From assembly GCA_900539175.1 (NCBI GenBank), contig UQAW01000006.1:19574-83573 (forward strand): 64,000 nt of DNA, given 5' to 3'. Position numbers and translations under genes: made by a program. The notes under the pieces are model-generated. The model did no database searches. It saw only the letters and a program-made list of their open reading frames with translations, and had not been told where the DNA came from. Of this stretch, positions 17,292 to 25,589 are shown one piece after another; position 1 is the first letter of the stretch; every line of letters starts with the position of its first letter. Source of the DNA: an uncultured Lachnospiraceae bacterium. Lineage in GTDB: Bacteria > Bacillota > Clostridia > Lachnospirales > Lachnospiraceae.

Positions 17292-19898
17292 CTAATTACT
17301 TTTTATATCTCTTATGATTTTGAAAATTTGAATGATAACTGTTGGGATGAAAGCCAGCAGGCAGATCATAGCGATCTGCTGTCTGGTCAAAGCGGTAACG
17401 GAAAACAGTCTTTGCAGGAAAGGTACGAATAAAACCAGACCCAGCAGCAGAACGCCTGCGGCAAATGCAGCAATGCTGTACCAGTTTGAGGAAAATCTTG
17501 TCTTAAAGATGTTATGTCTGCTGCGGCAGTTGAAGCCGTGGAATAACCGTGCCAGTGTAAGGGTGGAAAATGCCATCGTGCTTGCCAGAGCTTCGGTTTG
17601 GGTGCGCAGTCCAAGGTGGAAAGCAATCATGGTACAGACGGCAATCAGCCCGCCCTGAAGCAGAATGGAAAGCATAAAGCTGCGGGTCAGAATTCCGATT
17701 CTGGGATCTCTTGGAGGTTCCGATAATACATCGTTTTCTGCAGGTTCCATGCCGATGGCAATCGCCGGCAGGGAGTCCGTCAGCAGGTTAATGAACAGCA
17801 GATGAACCGGTGCAAATGGAACAGGAAGCGCCGCAAGTGAAGTATATAGAACGGACAGGATACCTGCCATATTACCGGAAAGAAGAAACTTTATGGCATT
17901 TTTTATATTGCGGTATACATTGCGGCCATTTGCTACAGCCTTGACAATTGTCGCAAAGTTATCATCGGTCAGAATCATGGAGGCGGCATCTTTGGAAACC
18001 TCTGTCCCGGTGATGCCCATGGCAACACCGATATCTGCCTTTTTCAGTGCGGGTGCATCGTTGATACCATCACCGGTCATAGCGGTAATAGCCCCTCGTT
18101 GCTGCCAGGCATCTACGATACGAATTTTATTTTCTGGTGAAACTCTTGCATACACGGAAATATCGGTGAGTTTTTCATCAAGCTCCTGCCTGGACATAGC
18201 ATCCAGTTCCTGTCCTGTGACAGCCAGATCACCCTCTGAGAAAATTCCGATCTGTCGGGCAATTGCAGCAGCGGTAATTTTATGATCGCCGGTAATCATA
18301 ATCGGTTTGATCCCTGCATGTCTGGCATCGGCCACTGCCTGTATGGATTCTTCACGGGGCGGATCCACCATGGAGATCAATCCAAGGAAGGTAAATCCGG
18401 TTTCATTGTCCAGTGATAAACGATAGTCATTGGTGACCTCTTTGTACCCGAAAGAAAGAACGCGCAGTCCCTGTTCTGAAAATTCCAGATTTTTCTGAAG
18501 GATCGTTGCTCTGTCATTTTCTGTAAGGGGACGTATGCCTTCGTTGGTTCTGATCTGTGTGGTACGGTCAAGCATGACATCCAAGGCTCCTTTGGTCAAT
18601 ACGGTAGGAATCCCGTGGAGCTGGTATTTCGTGCTCATAAGTTTCCGGTCGGAATCAAAAGGAATCTCTTCCAGACGCGGCATTAGTTCCCGGAGCAGTT
18701 CGTCACTGACTTTGATTTTACGTCCCATTTCTACTAAGGCAAATTCTGTGGGATCACCGATTCCTTTTCCGTCAACGATGGTAGAATCATTGGTCAGAAT
18801 TGCATCATACAGCAGGTAACGGTGAAGCTGGTGGTGCAGATCCAGTTCATCGATCGTCAGGGTTTCGTTGTTGATGTAGATGTTTTGAACGGTCATTTTA
18901 TTCTGAGTCAGCGTCCCTGTTTTATCAGAGCAGATAACAGATACACATCCCAGACTTTCCACAGCCTTTAAATCTTTGATAATGGCATGTTCTTTCGCCA
19001 TTTTCTGTGTTCCCATTGCCTGAACGATGGTTACGATGGAACTCAGAGCCTCCGGAATGGCGGCTACTGCAAGTGCCACGGCGAACATCAGGGAATCCAG
19101 TACCGGCATTTTACGGTATAAACTTAGCAGAAATACGAGAATACAGATTCCCAGAATGAGGATGGCAAGCTTCCGGCTGAATTGGTCCAGGCTGACCTGA
19201 AGAGGGGTCTTTTTTTCTTTGGTTGCGTTCATCATAGCCGCAATCTTACCAATCTCCGTAGCCATACCAGTTTCCGTAACTACAACGACGGCACGTCCGT
19301 AGGTAACCAGACTGCCGGAATAAACCATATTCGTCCGATCAGCCAAAGCGAAATCTTCATGAAGGATACCGTCCGCCTTATCCACGTTCGTGGATTCGCC
19401 GGTCAGTGAACTTTCATTGACCTGAAGGGAATAGTTTTCCAGAAGTCGTCCGTCTGCTACAATCAGGTCTCCGGCTTCCAGAATCAGAATATCACCGGGA
19501 ACAATCTGGATGGAAGGAAGTTCAATTTTCTGGCCATCGCGCAGGACTTTTGCACTTGGCGCGGAAAGGGACTTTAAGCTTTCCAGAGATTTTTCCGCTT
19601 TCTTATGCTGAACGGTTCCAAGAATTGCGTTTAATACAATGACCGTCAGGATGACAATTGTACTCTCTGCATTCTTTGAGATCAGGGAAATAACAGCGGC
19701 AATGATAAGGATGATTACCAGAAGATCCAAAAACTGCTCGGCAAATACGCGAAGCGTACTTTTTGGCCGGGCTTCTTTTAATGCATTCTCACCTTTTTCC
19801 TGCAGAAGTTGTGCTGCTTTTTCAGAAGACAAACCGTTTTCCTGCGTGTGCAGAGTTTTCAGCACTTCTTCCTTTGTCTGTTGATACCATGCTTTCAT
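17292..19898 (-). CDS. P2-type cation-transporting ATPase (Ca2+ or Mn2+ efflux)
   Basis: This 868-residue membrane pump has all the core P-type motifs: TGES in the actuator domain, phosphorylated Asp in DKTGTLT, MTGDGINDAPALKKADIGVAMG, and the ion-site helix motif IPEAL in place of SERCA's PEGL. NLLTDSLPAIAIGMEP marks helix 6. Length and order match bacterial PMCA/SERCA-like pumps such as LMCA1. Start 19898 has AAGGAGGA just upstream; the longer frame to 19934 does not. The leader carries a yybP-ykoY riboswitch, so Mn2+ probably induces it and Mn2+ efflux is at least as likely as Ca2+. Specificity is inference. Confidence 0.92.
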   Translation of the reverse strand: MKAWYQQTKEEVLKTLHTQENGLSSEKAAQLLQEKGENALKEARPKSTLRVFAEQFLDLLVIILIIAAVISLISKNAESTIVILTVIVLNAILGTVQHKKAEKSLESLKSLSAPSAKVLRDGQKIELPSIQIVPGDILILEAGDLIVADGRLLENYSLQVNESSLTGESTNVDKADGILHEDFALADRTNMVYSGSLVTYGRAVVVVTETGMATEIGKIAAMMNATKEKKTPLQVSLDQFSRKLAILILGICILVFLLSLYRKMPVLDSLMFAVALAVAAIPEALSSIVTIVQAMGTQKMAKEHAIIKDLKAVESLGCVSVICSDKTGTLTQNKMTVQNIYINNETLTIDELDLHHQLHRYLLYDAILTNDSTIVDGKGIGDPTEFALVEMGRKIKVSDELLRELMPRLEEIPFDSDRKLMSTKYQLHGIPTVLTKGALDVMLDRTTQIRTNEGIRPLTENDRATILQKNLEFSEQGLRVLSFGYKEVTNDYRLSLDNETGFTFLGLISMVDPPREESIQAVADARHAGIKPIMITGDHKITAAAIARQIGIFSEGDLAVTGQELDAMSRQELDEKLTDISVYARVSPENKIRIVDAWQQRGAITAMTGDGINDAPALKKADIGVAMGITGTEVSKDAASMILTDDNFATIVKAVANGRNVYRNIKNAIKFLLSGNMAGILSVLYTSLAALPVPFAPVHLLFINLLTDSLPAIAIGMEPAENDVLSEPPRDPRIGILTRSFMLSILLQGGLIAVCTMIAFHLGLRTQTEALASTMAFSTLTLARLFHGFNCRSRHNIFKTRFSSNWYSIAAFAAGVLLLGLVLFVPFLQRLFSVTALTRQQIAMICLLAFIPTVIIQIFKIIRDIKSN

Positions 19899-19976
19899 GT
19901 TGTTCCTCCTTAAGAGTATGGGTATAAAAAACACAGCCGGATGTTTTTTTTGAGGAAGAGAAATTTTTTATAAAGC

Positions 19977-20044
19977 AAAAAAGACTTTTAATGTATGATT
20001 TGCAGAAATAGAAAAATCATTCTGTAAATCACACATTAAAAGTC
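19977..20044 (-). terminator. Riboswitch-controlled terminator in the ATPase leader
   Basis: Read on the minus strand, GACTTTTAATG begins a long hairpin (stem arms near 20044-20020 and 20008-19983), followed by six T. Its 5' arm is the same segment that closes the P1 helix of the upstream aptamer, so hairpin and aptamer exclude each other. That predicts termination without ligand and read-through when ligand stabilises P1. Confidence 0.85.
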
Positions 20045-20135
20045 TTGTACCCATAAAAATACGGTATATATTACCAGATACCTATTCGCGGAATCGGATT
20101 TGTTGATAATATACGAAAACTACTCCCTTTTAATG
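20033..20135 (-). ncRNA. yybP-ykoY family manganese riboswitch aptamer
   Basis: On the minus strand the element opens with ATTAAAAGGGAGTAG and closes with TACAAGACTTTTAAT, the conserved P1 ends of yybP-ykoY aptamers. An internal ATCAACA corresponds to the consensus TCAACA-type segment. P1 pairs ATTAAAAG with CTTTTAAT. The family senses Mn2+ and commonly controls P-type ATPases and Mn exporters; here it lies 134 bases upstream of the ATPase start. Recognition is from consensus features by eye, not a covariance search. Confidence 0.82.
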
Positions 20136-20215
20136 ACAGGTCATCTTGCGGAATCCATCAAAGCATTTTTTGTCAGGATTCTGCTTACTGTCGTCCGACT
20201 ATGAAATTTTATTAA

Positions 20216-20244
20216 AGTGTACCCCATTTTCCGATATCTGTCAA
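20216..20244 (-). promoter_or_regulatory. Sigma-A-type promoter for riboswitch transcript
   Basis: On the minus strand a perfect -35 TTGACA (20244-20239) is followed by 17 bases and a -10 TACACT (20221-20216). Transcription would start around 20209 and run through the aptamer into the ATPase gene. Confidence 0.7.
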
Positions 20245-20289
20245 TTCTTTTTTGGAACAAATTACCGGAATAACAAAGTGGAAATTGGT

Positions 20290-20318
20290 TTGCTATTATA
20301 AAGAATTTAGAGTATAAT
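20290..20318 (+). promoter_or_regulatory. Sigma-A-type promoter for yaaA fragment
   Basis: TTGCTA (20290-20295), a 17-base spacer and a perfect TATAAT (20313-20318) lie 59 bases before the YaaA start. It is divergent from the riboswitch promoter. Confidence 0.65.
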
Positions 20319-20376
20319 TGAGAAAACAGTGTTGATTAGTCGAAAAATTCAGAATTAAGAAACAGGTAGACAAAAG

Positions 20377-20889
20377 ATGAAAATTATGATATCACCGGCG
20401 AAAAAAATGAATGTGGATACGGACAGCATGCCAATAGTGAAATTACCGATTTACCTGGAAGAAACCCAGATATTGATGGCGTATCTTCAGGGACTGACCT
20501 TCAGGGAGGCAAAACAACTCTGGGGATGCAATGATAAAATTGCGGAATTGAATTACCAGCGATTCCGACAGATGGATCTGAAAAATGGACTGACTCCGGC
20601 GGTCTTATCTTATGAAGGTTTGCAGTATCAATCGATGGCTCCAAAGGTATTTGAAGAGAAACATTGGTCTTACATAAATCAAAATCTGAGAATCTTGTCT
20701 GGATTTTACGGCATTTTGGGTCCAAGTGACGGTGTAGTTCCCTATCGTCTGGAGATGCAGGCGAAAGTCCGCCTGGAGGGGAAGGTGACATGCAGCAATT
20801 TGTATGAGTTCTGGGGAGAGCGTCTGTACCGGGAACTTGTAAAAGAGGATGACGTGATTTTGAATCTGTCTATTATAAAAGAAATTTAG
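20377..20889 (+). pseudogene. yaaA: YaaA/UPF0246 family protein lacking C-terminal third
   Basis: The N-terminus MKIMISPAKKM is the family signature, and LRILSGFYGILGPSDGVVPYRLEM is the conserved core. YaaA proteins limit free iron during peroxide stress and bind DNA; they are normally about 245-260 residues. This one stops at 170, just after DDVILNLS, where the family continues with about 75 more conserved residues. The next gene's ribosome site begins two bases after the stop, so the tail was deleted rather than shifted to another frame. It may be non-functional. The promoter and start region look intact. Confidence 0.75.
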
Positions 20890-20912
20890 AAGGAGGAAAA
20901 TAAGAAAAAGCA

Positions 20913-21896
20913 ATGCATAAGAAGAAATGGCTGAAACGGATTATAATCATAGGATTGCTTTTGCTCATCAGTTTGTATTTTGTGATTTGTAATATTCTGG
21001 TGGATGTGGCACTCGTTCCGGAGAAGATGGAACAGACGGAGGCATTTGGAGAACTTACCGAACAGAGTGTGGAAGCATTGGTACATACAGATGATATTCA
21101 GCAGAATCATGGAAAGGCGTTAGAAGAAACAAATGCCTGGCTGGAACAGGCAGATACAGAAAAACTTTCGGTAACTACAGAAGATGGTTACCAGTTGATT
21201 GGAAGGGTTTTCTTTCAGAAGAGGGAAAGTCATAAGTGGGTTCTTCTGCTTCATGGATATACCGGATGGAAAGAAGAATTATATCCGATTGGCTGTCAGT
21301 ATGCGAAGCAGGGATATCAGGTGCTGTCCCCGGACCTGCGCTGCAGCGGAGAAAGTGAAGGGGATTTTATCGGTATGGGATGGACAGACCGTCAGGATAA
21401 TCTTCTCTGGCTGGATTATATCCTGGGACGCGATCCGGATGCAAAAATCGTGATTCATGGACAATCCATGGGCGGGGCATGTGCCTTGATGATGACAGGA
21501 GAAGCGTTACCGGAACAGGTAAGGGCGGTGGTTTCTGATTGTGCCTATACGGATGTTTACAGTATTTTCCAAAAACAACTGAAGGAATGGTTTCATCTGC
21601 CGGGTTTTCCAATCATTGACGGAGCGAATCTGGTGCTGCGGCTGCGGGGCGGCTACAATATACGGGAGGCTTCAGTACTTGAAGCAGTGAAAAAAAGTGA
21701 ACTTCCGATTCTTTTTATTCATGGCGATCAGGATGCATTTGTTCCATTAGAAATGGCGGAGGAGTTGTATAAAGCTGCAGACTGTGAGAAAGAATTGTTG
21801 GTTGTCGAGGGAGCAGGACACGCCCAATCTCAGGATAAAGATCCTGAGAATTACTATGGGACAGTTTTCTCATTTCTGAATACATATGTCGAATGA
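20913..21896 (+). CDS. Membrane-anchored alpha/beta hydrolase
   Basis: This 327-residue protein has an N-terminal signal anchor (IIIIGLLLLISLYFVI) and an outside-facing hydrolase domain. The oxyanion region is LLLHGYTGWKEE, the nucleophile is Ser185 in GQSMGG, the acid is probably Asp274 in HGDQDAF, and the base is His303 in GAGHA. This matches the serine aminopeptidase S33-like esterase/peptidase group. AGGAGG is 16 bases before ATG 20913, longer than usual, but an in-frame stop at 20901 rules out an upstream start. It probably shares the yaaA promoter. Substrate is unknown. Confidence 0.85.
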   Translation: MHKKKWLKRIIIIGLLLLISLYFVICNILVDVALVPEKMEQTEAFGELTEQSVEALVHTDDIQQNHGKALEETNAWLEQADTEKLSVTTEDGYQLIGRVFFQKRESHKWVLLLHGYTGWKEELYPIGCQYAKQGYQVLSPDLRCSGESEGDFIGMGWTDRQDNLLWLDYILGRDPDAKIVIHGQSMGGACALMMTGEALPEQVRAVVSDCAYTDVYSIFQKQLKEWFHLPGFPIIDGANLVLRLRGGYNIREASVLEAVKKSELPILFIHGDQDAFVPLEMAEELYKAADCEKELLVVEGAGHAQSQDKDPENYYGTVFSFLNTYVE

Positions 21897-21900
21897 TGTT

Positions 21901-21924
21901 GGGGTCAAAAGGTATTTTGACCCC
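21901..21924. terminator. Hairpin between convergent genes
   Basis: A perfect 10-bp stem GGGGTCAAAA with TTTTGACCCC and a four-base loop starts four bases after the hydrolase stop. No long T-run follows on the + strand, so termination efficiency is uncertain. It could also be a dispersed palindromic unit. Confidence 0.5.
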
Positions 21925-21982
21925 TATAATACACGGATTGCTCCGCATTTCATGCTCCCACAATCCTAAAAACATTCGAATA

Positions 21983-22489
21983 TTAGGAAGGGGCTTGAAA
22001 AAGCGGAAGATTTGGTGGATAAAAAGTAAAGCAGGCAAAGCAAAAGATGAGCAGAAGGATGCCCAAGAGCGATAATCGGACAGCCATTTTCGATGACAAA
22101 TATCTGGTGGGCAGCAGTTTCAAACTGAACCAGAGAGAAGCGAGGATACCCAGCAGAAAAGTGCCGATGTCGGCCCAAAGGCAGTGGGTTCCAAGGATGC
22201 CTGTGTAAGTATAGAAGGTTATAACAATCACAGACATACCGATCAGGATGGAAAGAAAGCGAACCGGAAGATAATTTGAATAGTTTTTACCATACAGCAG
22301 ATATTCCGGAAAAAGAAACAGCAGCATGGGAATGGCGAGTAGTTTCAGGTGCTCCCAGGTGCTTTCGCTGACAGCGCTGAAGATACCGATTACAGGGTTT
22401 CTGCCGGACCACTGATAGGTAAAATGCAGAAGCGTTCCGAGAATTACGGTTGCCAGGGCGGACAGATACAGGTAAGCTTTTGATTTCAT
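21983..22489 (-). CDS. DUF6512-like membrane protein
   Basis: This 168-residue protein has five hydrophobic segments. The start LSALATVILGTLLHFTYQWSG and the block GIFSAVSESTWEHLKLLAIPMLLF are characteristic of a small Firmicute membrane family that I recognise as DUF6512-like. No biochemical role is known. GGAGG lies about ten bases before the ATG. It is convergent with the hydrolase and divergent from the DUF4349 lipoprotein. Confidence 0.7.
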   Translation of the reverse strand: MKSKAYLYLSALATVILGTLLHFTYQWSGRNPVIGIFSAVSESTWEHLKLLAIPMLLFLFPEYLLYGKNYSNYLPVRFLSILIGMSVIVITFYTYTGILGTHCLWADIGTFLLGILASLWFSLKLLPTRYLSSKMAVRLSLLGILLLIFCFACFTFYPPNLPLFQAPS

Positions 22490-22699
22490 AGCAGGCGCCT
22501 CCAGGGAATGATAGAATAGATATAGTATATGTAAAATTTATAATAGATATTCGGATTTCGTCCATTAAAACAGCGTTGCTTAAAGGAAAACAATTGATGA
22601 AAATTTTTATTTTGTCTGCAGCAAAATCAGGCTGCGCTGACACTATTAAAATGAGAGTGAAGCATTCATAAAGTCAGAACAGGAAAAGGAGGGAAACTC

Positions 22700-23716
22700 A
22701 TGAAAAAAAGAATGACAGCGTTACTGATGGCAATGATGTTGGCGTTATTGGCAGCCTGCGGAAATTCCGATAAGGGTATGGCACAGTCCAATGCCGGAGC
22801 GGAGGAGAAAAGTGAAGTGTTTATGGATACCTTGGACAGCGAAAGTGCAGAGGCAGCGACAGAGGCAGAGCAAGGTACAGGGGACAGTGGAGGTGCAGCC
22901 GTTCAGGTTACAGCTTCTGACCGGAAACTGATCAAACAGCAGGAATATTCGGTAGAGACGAAAGCGTTTACGGAGTTTGTGGATGCATTAGAAGGAGTGG
23001 TAGCAGATTCCGGCGGTTATGTGGAGTATTCGGATATCTCGGGGGAAGAAAGTGAATATGGAGACTATCGGTATGCCAGATATACCCTTAGAATCCCTGC
23101 GGATCGACTGGATAATTTTAAAGGCAAGATGAAAGAGATGGCAAATGTTACCCATATTTCCGAACAGGTGGAAGATGTTACCCTGGATTATGTGGACACG
23201 GAAAGTCATATTTCTGCATTGAAAACGGAACAGGAAAGTCTGATGGCGATGTTGGAAAAAGCAGAGACGCTGGAAGATATTATGCTGATACAGCATGAGC
23301 TGACAGAAGTTCGTTATCAGTTGGAGAGTTACGAATCCCGAAAACGCACCTACGATAGCAGGATACAGTACAGTTCCATAGAAATGACTGTAAGAGAGGT
23401 GGAACGGGAAACCAAAGTTTCGGATTCTTTTGGGGCGCAATTAAAAGAAAGACTGATTGGAAACCTGTATGATGTGAAAGAAGGTTTTCGGTCACTGGCA
23501 TTGTGGCTGATCGGTGGGCTGCCGTACTGGATTTTGTTGGCAATCATGGCGGCAGTCGTTGTCTTTATTGTCAAAAAAATTAAGAAAACAGAACGAAAAA
23601 AAGCGATGAACCGGCAGCGGTTCATGCAGCAGAATATTCAGCCGGAACAAGTGCAAAGTCAGGTCTCCCAGAATTCGGAAACAGCGGAAGCAGGCAAGCA
23701 AGAAAATCAGAAATGA
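22700..23716 (+). CDS. DUF4349 lipoprotein with C-terminal membrane helix
   Basis: This 338-residue protein has lipobox LLAAC near residue 20, a low-complexity linker, then a DUF4349 domain: a paired beta part (RKLIKQQEYSVETKAF, YTLRIPADRLDNF) around a coiled-coil (TESHISALKTEQESLMAMLEKAETLEDIMLIQ). A membrane helix at about residues 275-297 and a Gln-rich cytoplasmic tail follow. It would be fixed to the membrane at both ends. AGGAGGGAA precedes ATG 22700. Its role is unknown; envelope stress or surface sensing is only a guess. Confidence 0.82.
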   Translation: MKKRMTALLMAMMLALLAACGNSDKGMAQSNAGAEEKSEVFMDTLDSESAEAATEAEQGTGDSGGAAVQVTASDRKLIKQQEYSVETKAFTEFVDALEGVVADSGGYVEYSDISGEESEYGDYRYARYTLRIPADRLDNFKGKMKEMANVTHISEQVEDVTLDYVDTESHISALKTEQESLMAMLEKAETLEDIMLIQHELTEVRYQLESYESRKRTYDSRIQYSSIEMTVREVERETKVSDSFGAQLKERLIGNLYDVKEGFRSLALWLIGGLPYWILLAIMAAVVVFIVKKIKKTERKKAMNRQRFMQQNIQPEQVQSQVSQNSETAEAGKQENQK

Positions 23717-23806
23717 TAAGAACTATCGTGCGTCAGAATAAAAATATGAAAATTACACAGGATAAAATGGTCGGAAAATGTTTATTTTGCAAAGAGGGAA
23801 AAGAAT

Positions 23807-23986
23807 ATGATAAATAACGAGGAACTGCCCATCGGCTTCACTATGGAACTTGCGCAGCATTCTGATATACTCAATCAGTTTTCAAAGTTAGATGAGGCGC
23901 AGAAACAAACACTGATTGAGGGAGCAAGAAATGTCAAATCCCGGGAAGAAATGCGTGCATATGTGGAGCAGATGAATATGCAGTGA
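23807..23986 (+). CDS. Small 59-residue helical protein
   Basis: A complete frame of 60 codons starts at ATG 23807 after AGAGGGAAAAG. The protein reads with PIGFTMELAQHSDILNQF, then FSKLDEAQKQTLIEGARNV and SREEMRAYVEQM: short amphipathic helices in the pattern of a small protein family common in Clostridia. It is followed by its own terminator. No function is known. Good start context, an own terminator and family-like composition make it real rather than chance. Confidence 0.7.
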   Translation: MINNEELPIGFTMELAQHSDILNQFSKLDEAQKQTLIEGARNVKSREEMRAYVEQMNMQ

Positions 23987-24011
23987 TTTGCTTACAAAGT
24001 ATGCGTATGTG

Positions 24012-24053
24012 AAAAGAATCTGTCAGAATTAAAGTCTGGGCAGGTTCTTTTTT
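24012..24053 (+). terminator. Terminator after the 59-residue gene
   Basis: A 13-bp stem (24012-24024 with 24039-24051, two G-T wobbles) is followed by a T-run. It begins AAAAGAATC 25 bases after the small gene's stop. Confidence 0.75.
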
Positions 24054-24116
24054 CTGTGATAAAATGAAAAAAATGTGTGGTTTTTGGGAGAAACATGGAG
24101 AGGATGGAGAACGAAG

Positions 24117-25427
24117 ATGAATGGAAGGAGATACATAAGGAACTTGCTGAGTGTGTTTCTAAGTGTGGGAGTGTTTTGGAATATGGTATCCTGCGGTTTT
24201 CCGGGCGGGGAGAATCAGAAGCAAAATGAGACGCGTACGACATTGGAAGTTTGGGCATGGGACAATAATTTCAATGTGAAAGCTGTAATGCTGGCGGCAG
24301 AAATTTATGAAGAGGCGCATTCGGATGTGGAGATCCGGGTTATTTCTAAGGAAAAAAACGAGATTATACAAAAGCTATCCAATGATCTTTCAGCAGAGGT
24401 ATATGAGGAATTGCCGGATATTGTGCTGATTGAGGATTATGAGATCCAGAATCTGTTGGCGGCTTATGAAAAGGAGTTCCGGGGGCTGGATGATACAATC
24501 GATTACAGGAAGTTTCAGGACTATAAGACAAAGCTTGTGGCAAAGGATGGGATTCATTATGGAGTCCCCTTTGACAGCGGAGTGGCAGTGATGTTTTACC
24601 GTTTGGATTATCTGGAACAGGCTGGTTATACGGAGGCAGATATGCAGGATATCACATGGAGCCGTTATCTTGAAATCGGCCGTCAGGTGAAAGAAAAAGT
24701 CGGGGTCAATATGTTGACTGTTCAGCCGGACGATGTGGGAATTATTCGGATTATGATGCAGAGTGCAGGCAGTTGGTATGTGAAGGAGGATGGAACCACG
24801 GCGGATATTGCCGAAAATGTTCCTTTGCAGGAGGCACTTGAAATTTACCGGAGTCTGATCGAGTGCAATCTGGTTTGTACGGTCAATGGATGGGAAGGAT
24901 TTGTGCAGGCCTTTCAGAGCGGAAAAGTGGCAACGGTGGTCTCGGGATGTTGGATTGCTCCTACCATTCGGGCAAATCAGGAGCAGAGCGGCTTGTGGAG
25001 AGTTGCTCTGATCCCCAGGATGGAAAATATACCTGATGCTGTCAATGTATCCAATATCGGGGGCAGCAGCTGGTATGTGCTTAAAAATAAGGAACACGGG
25101 GATGAGGCTGCCGCTTTCTTAAAAGAAACGTTTGGAGAAGATCGTGGATTTATCGATCAACTTGTGAAGGAGATTGATTTGGTAAGCAGCAGAAAAGATG
25201 CCGGGGAGCTGCCGGCATATGAAAAGGAAGATGAATATTTTGGGGATTCCAGTATCCTAAAGGTATTTGCCAATGCTGCGGAAGAAATTCCTGTTGTGAA
25301 TTATGGCAGTGAAACATATGAAATTGAGACGATTTTGTGCAGAGAGATTCAGTTAATATTAAAAGGTGAGGAGATAGAGGAGGGATTGGAAAAAGTACAA
25401 TTGAAGGCCCAGGCAACGATTCAATAG
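24117..25427 (+). CDS. Sugar-binding lipoprotein, SBP family 1 (paralogue A)
   Basis: This roughly 436-residue lipoprotein has signal peptide and lipobox NMVSC. The mature part has LEVWAWDNNFNVKA, ELPDIVLIEDY, GVPFDSGVAVMFYRLDYLEQAGY and ATVVSGCWIAPTI, typical of carbohydrate-binding family 1 proteins. It is closely similar along its whole length to the next gene, so the pair arose by duplication. ATG 24117 is preferred over 24075 because it leads directly into the signal peptide. No permease directly follows it; it may feed the same permeases as paralogue B, with different affinity. Confidence 0.85.
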   Translation: MNGRRYIRNLLSVFLSVGVFWNMVSCGFPGGENQKQNETRTTLEVWAWDNNFNVKAVMLAAEIYEEAHSDVEIRVISKEKNEIIQKLSNDLSAEVYEELPDIVLIEDYEIQNLLAAYEKEFRGLDDTIDYRKFQDYKTKLVAKDGIHYGVPFDSGVAVMFYRLDYLEQAGYTEADMQDITWSRYLEIGRQVKEKVGVNMLTVQPDDVGIIRIMMQSAGSWYVKEDGTTADIAENVPLQEALEIYRSLIECNLVCTVNGWEGFVQAFQSGKVATVVSGCWIAPTIRANQEQSGLWRVALIPRMENIPDAVNVSNIGGSSWYVLKNKEHGDEAAAFLKETFGEDRGFIDQLVKEIDLVSSRKDAGELPAYEKEDEYFGDSSILKVFANAAEEIPVVNYGSETYEIETILCREIQLILKGEEIEEGLEKVQLKAQATIQ

Positions 25428-25439
25428 AAAAGCACCTTA

Positions 25440-25503
25440 AAAAAGTGAAAATTTCCAAAAAATGTCCAAAAAACAATCAAATACCCGGAAAAAGTGAAAA
25501 TTT
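25440..25503 (+). promoter_or_regulatory. Pair of 15-bp direct repeats upstream of sugar importer
   Basis: AAAAAGTGAAAATTT occurs exactly twice, at 25440-25454 and 25489-25503, 49 bases apart. The second copy ends 40 bases before the predicted -10. Paired direct repeats suit the two-helix DNA-binding domain of an AraC-type response regulator such as the YesN protein in this cluster. The repeat is visible; the binding is inference. Confidence 0.5.
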
Positions 25504-25539
25504 TGATAAACATATTCCTAAAGAATCCGCGGGGTCACA

Positions 25540-25548
25540 TGCTACAAT
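25540..25548 (+). promoter_or_regulatory. Extended -10 promoter element
   Basis: TGCTACAAT is an extended -10 (TGn plus TACAAT at 25543-25548) with no good -35, as expected of an activator-dependent promoter. The same TGCTACAAT occurs before the GH43 gene (38972-38980). Confidence 0.5.
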
Positions 25549-25589
25549 ATGTTCAGAAAGCAAGAGAAAACCCTAAGGAGGATAAAAGC

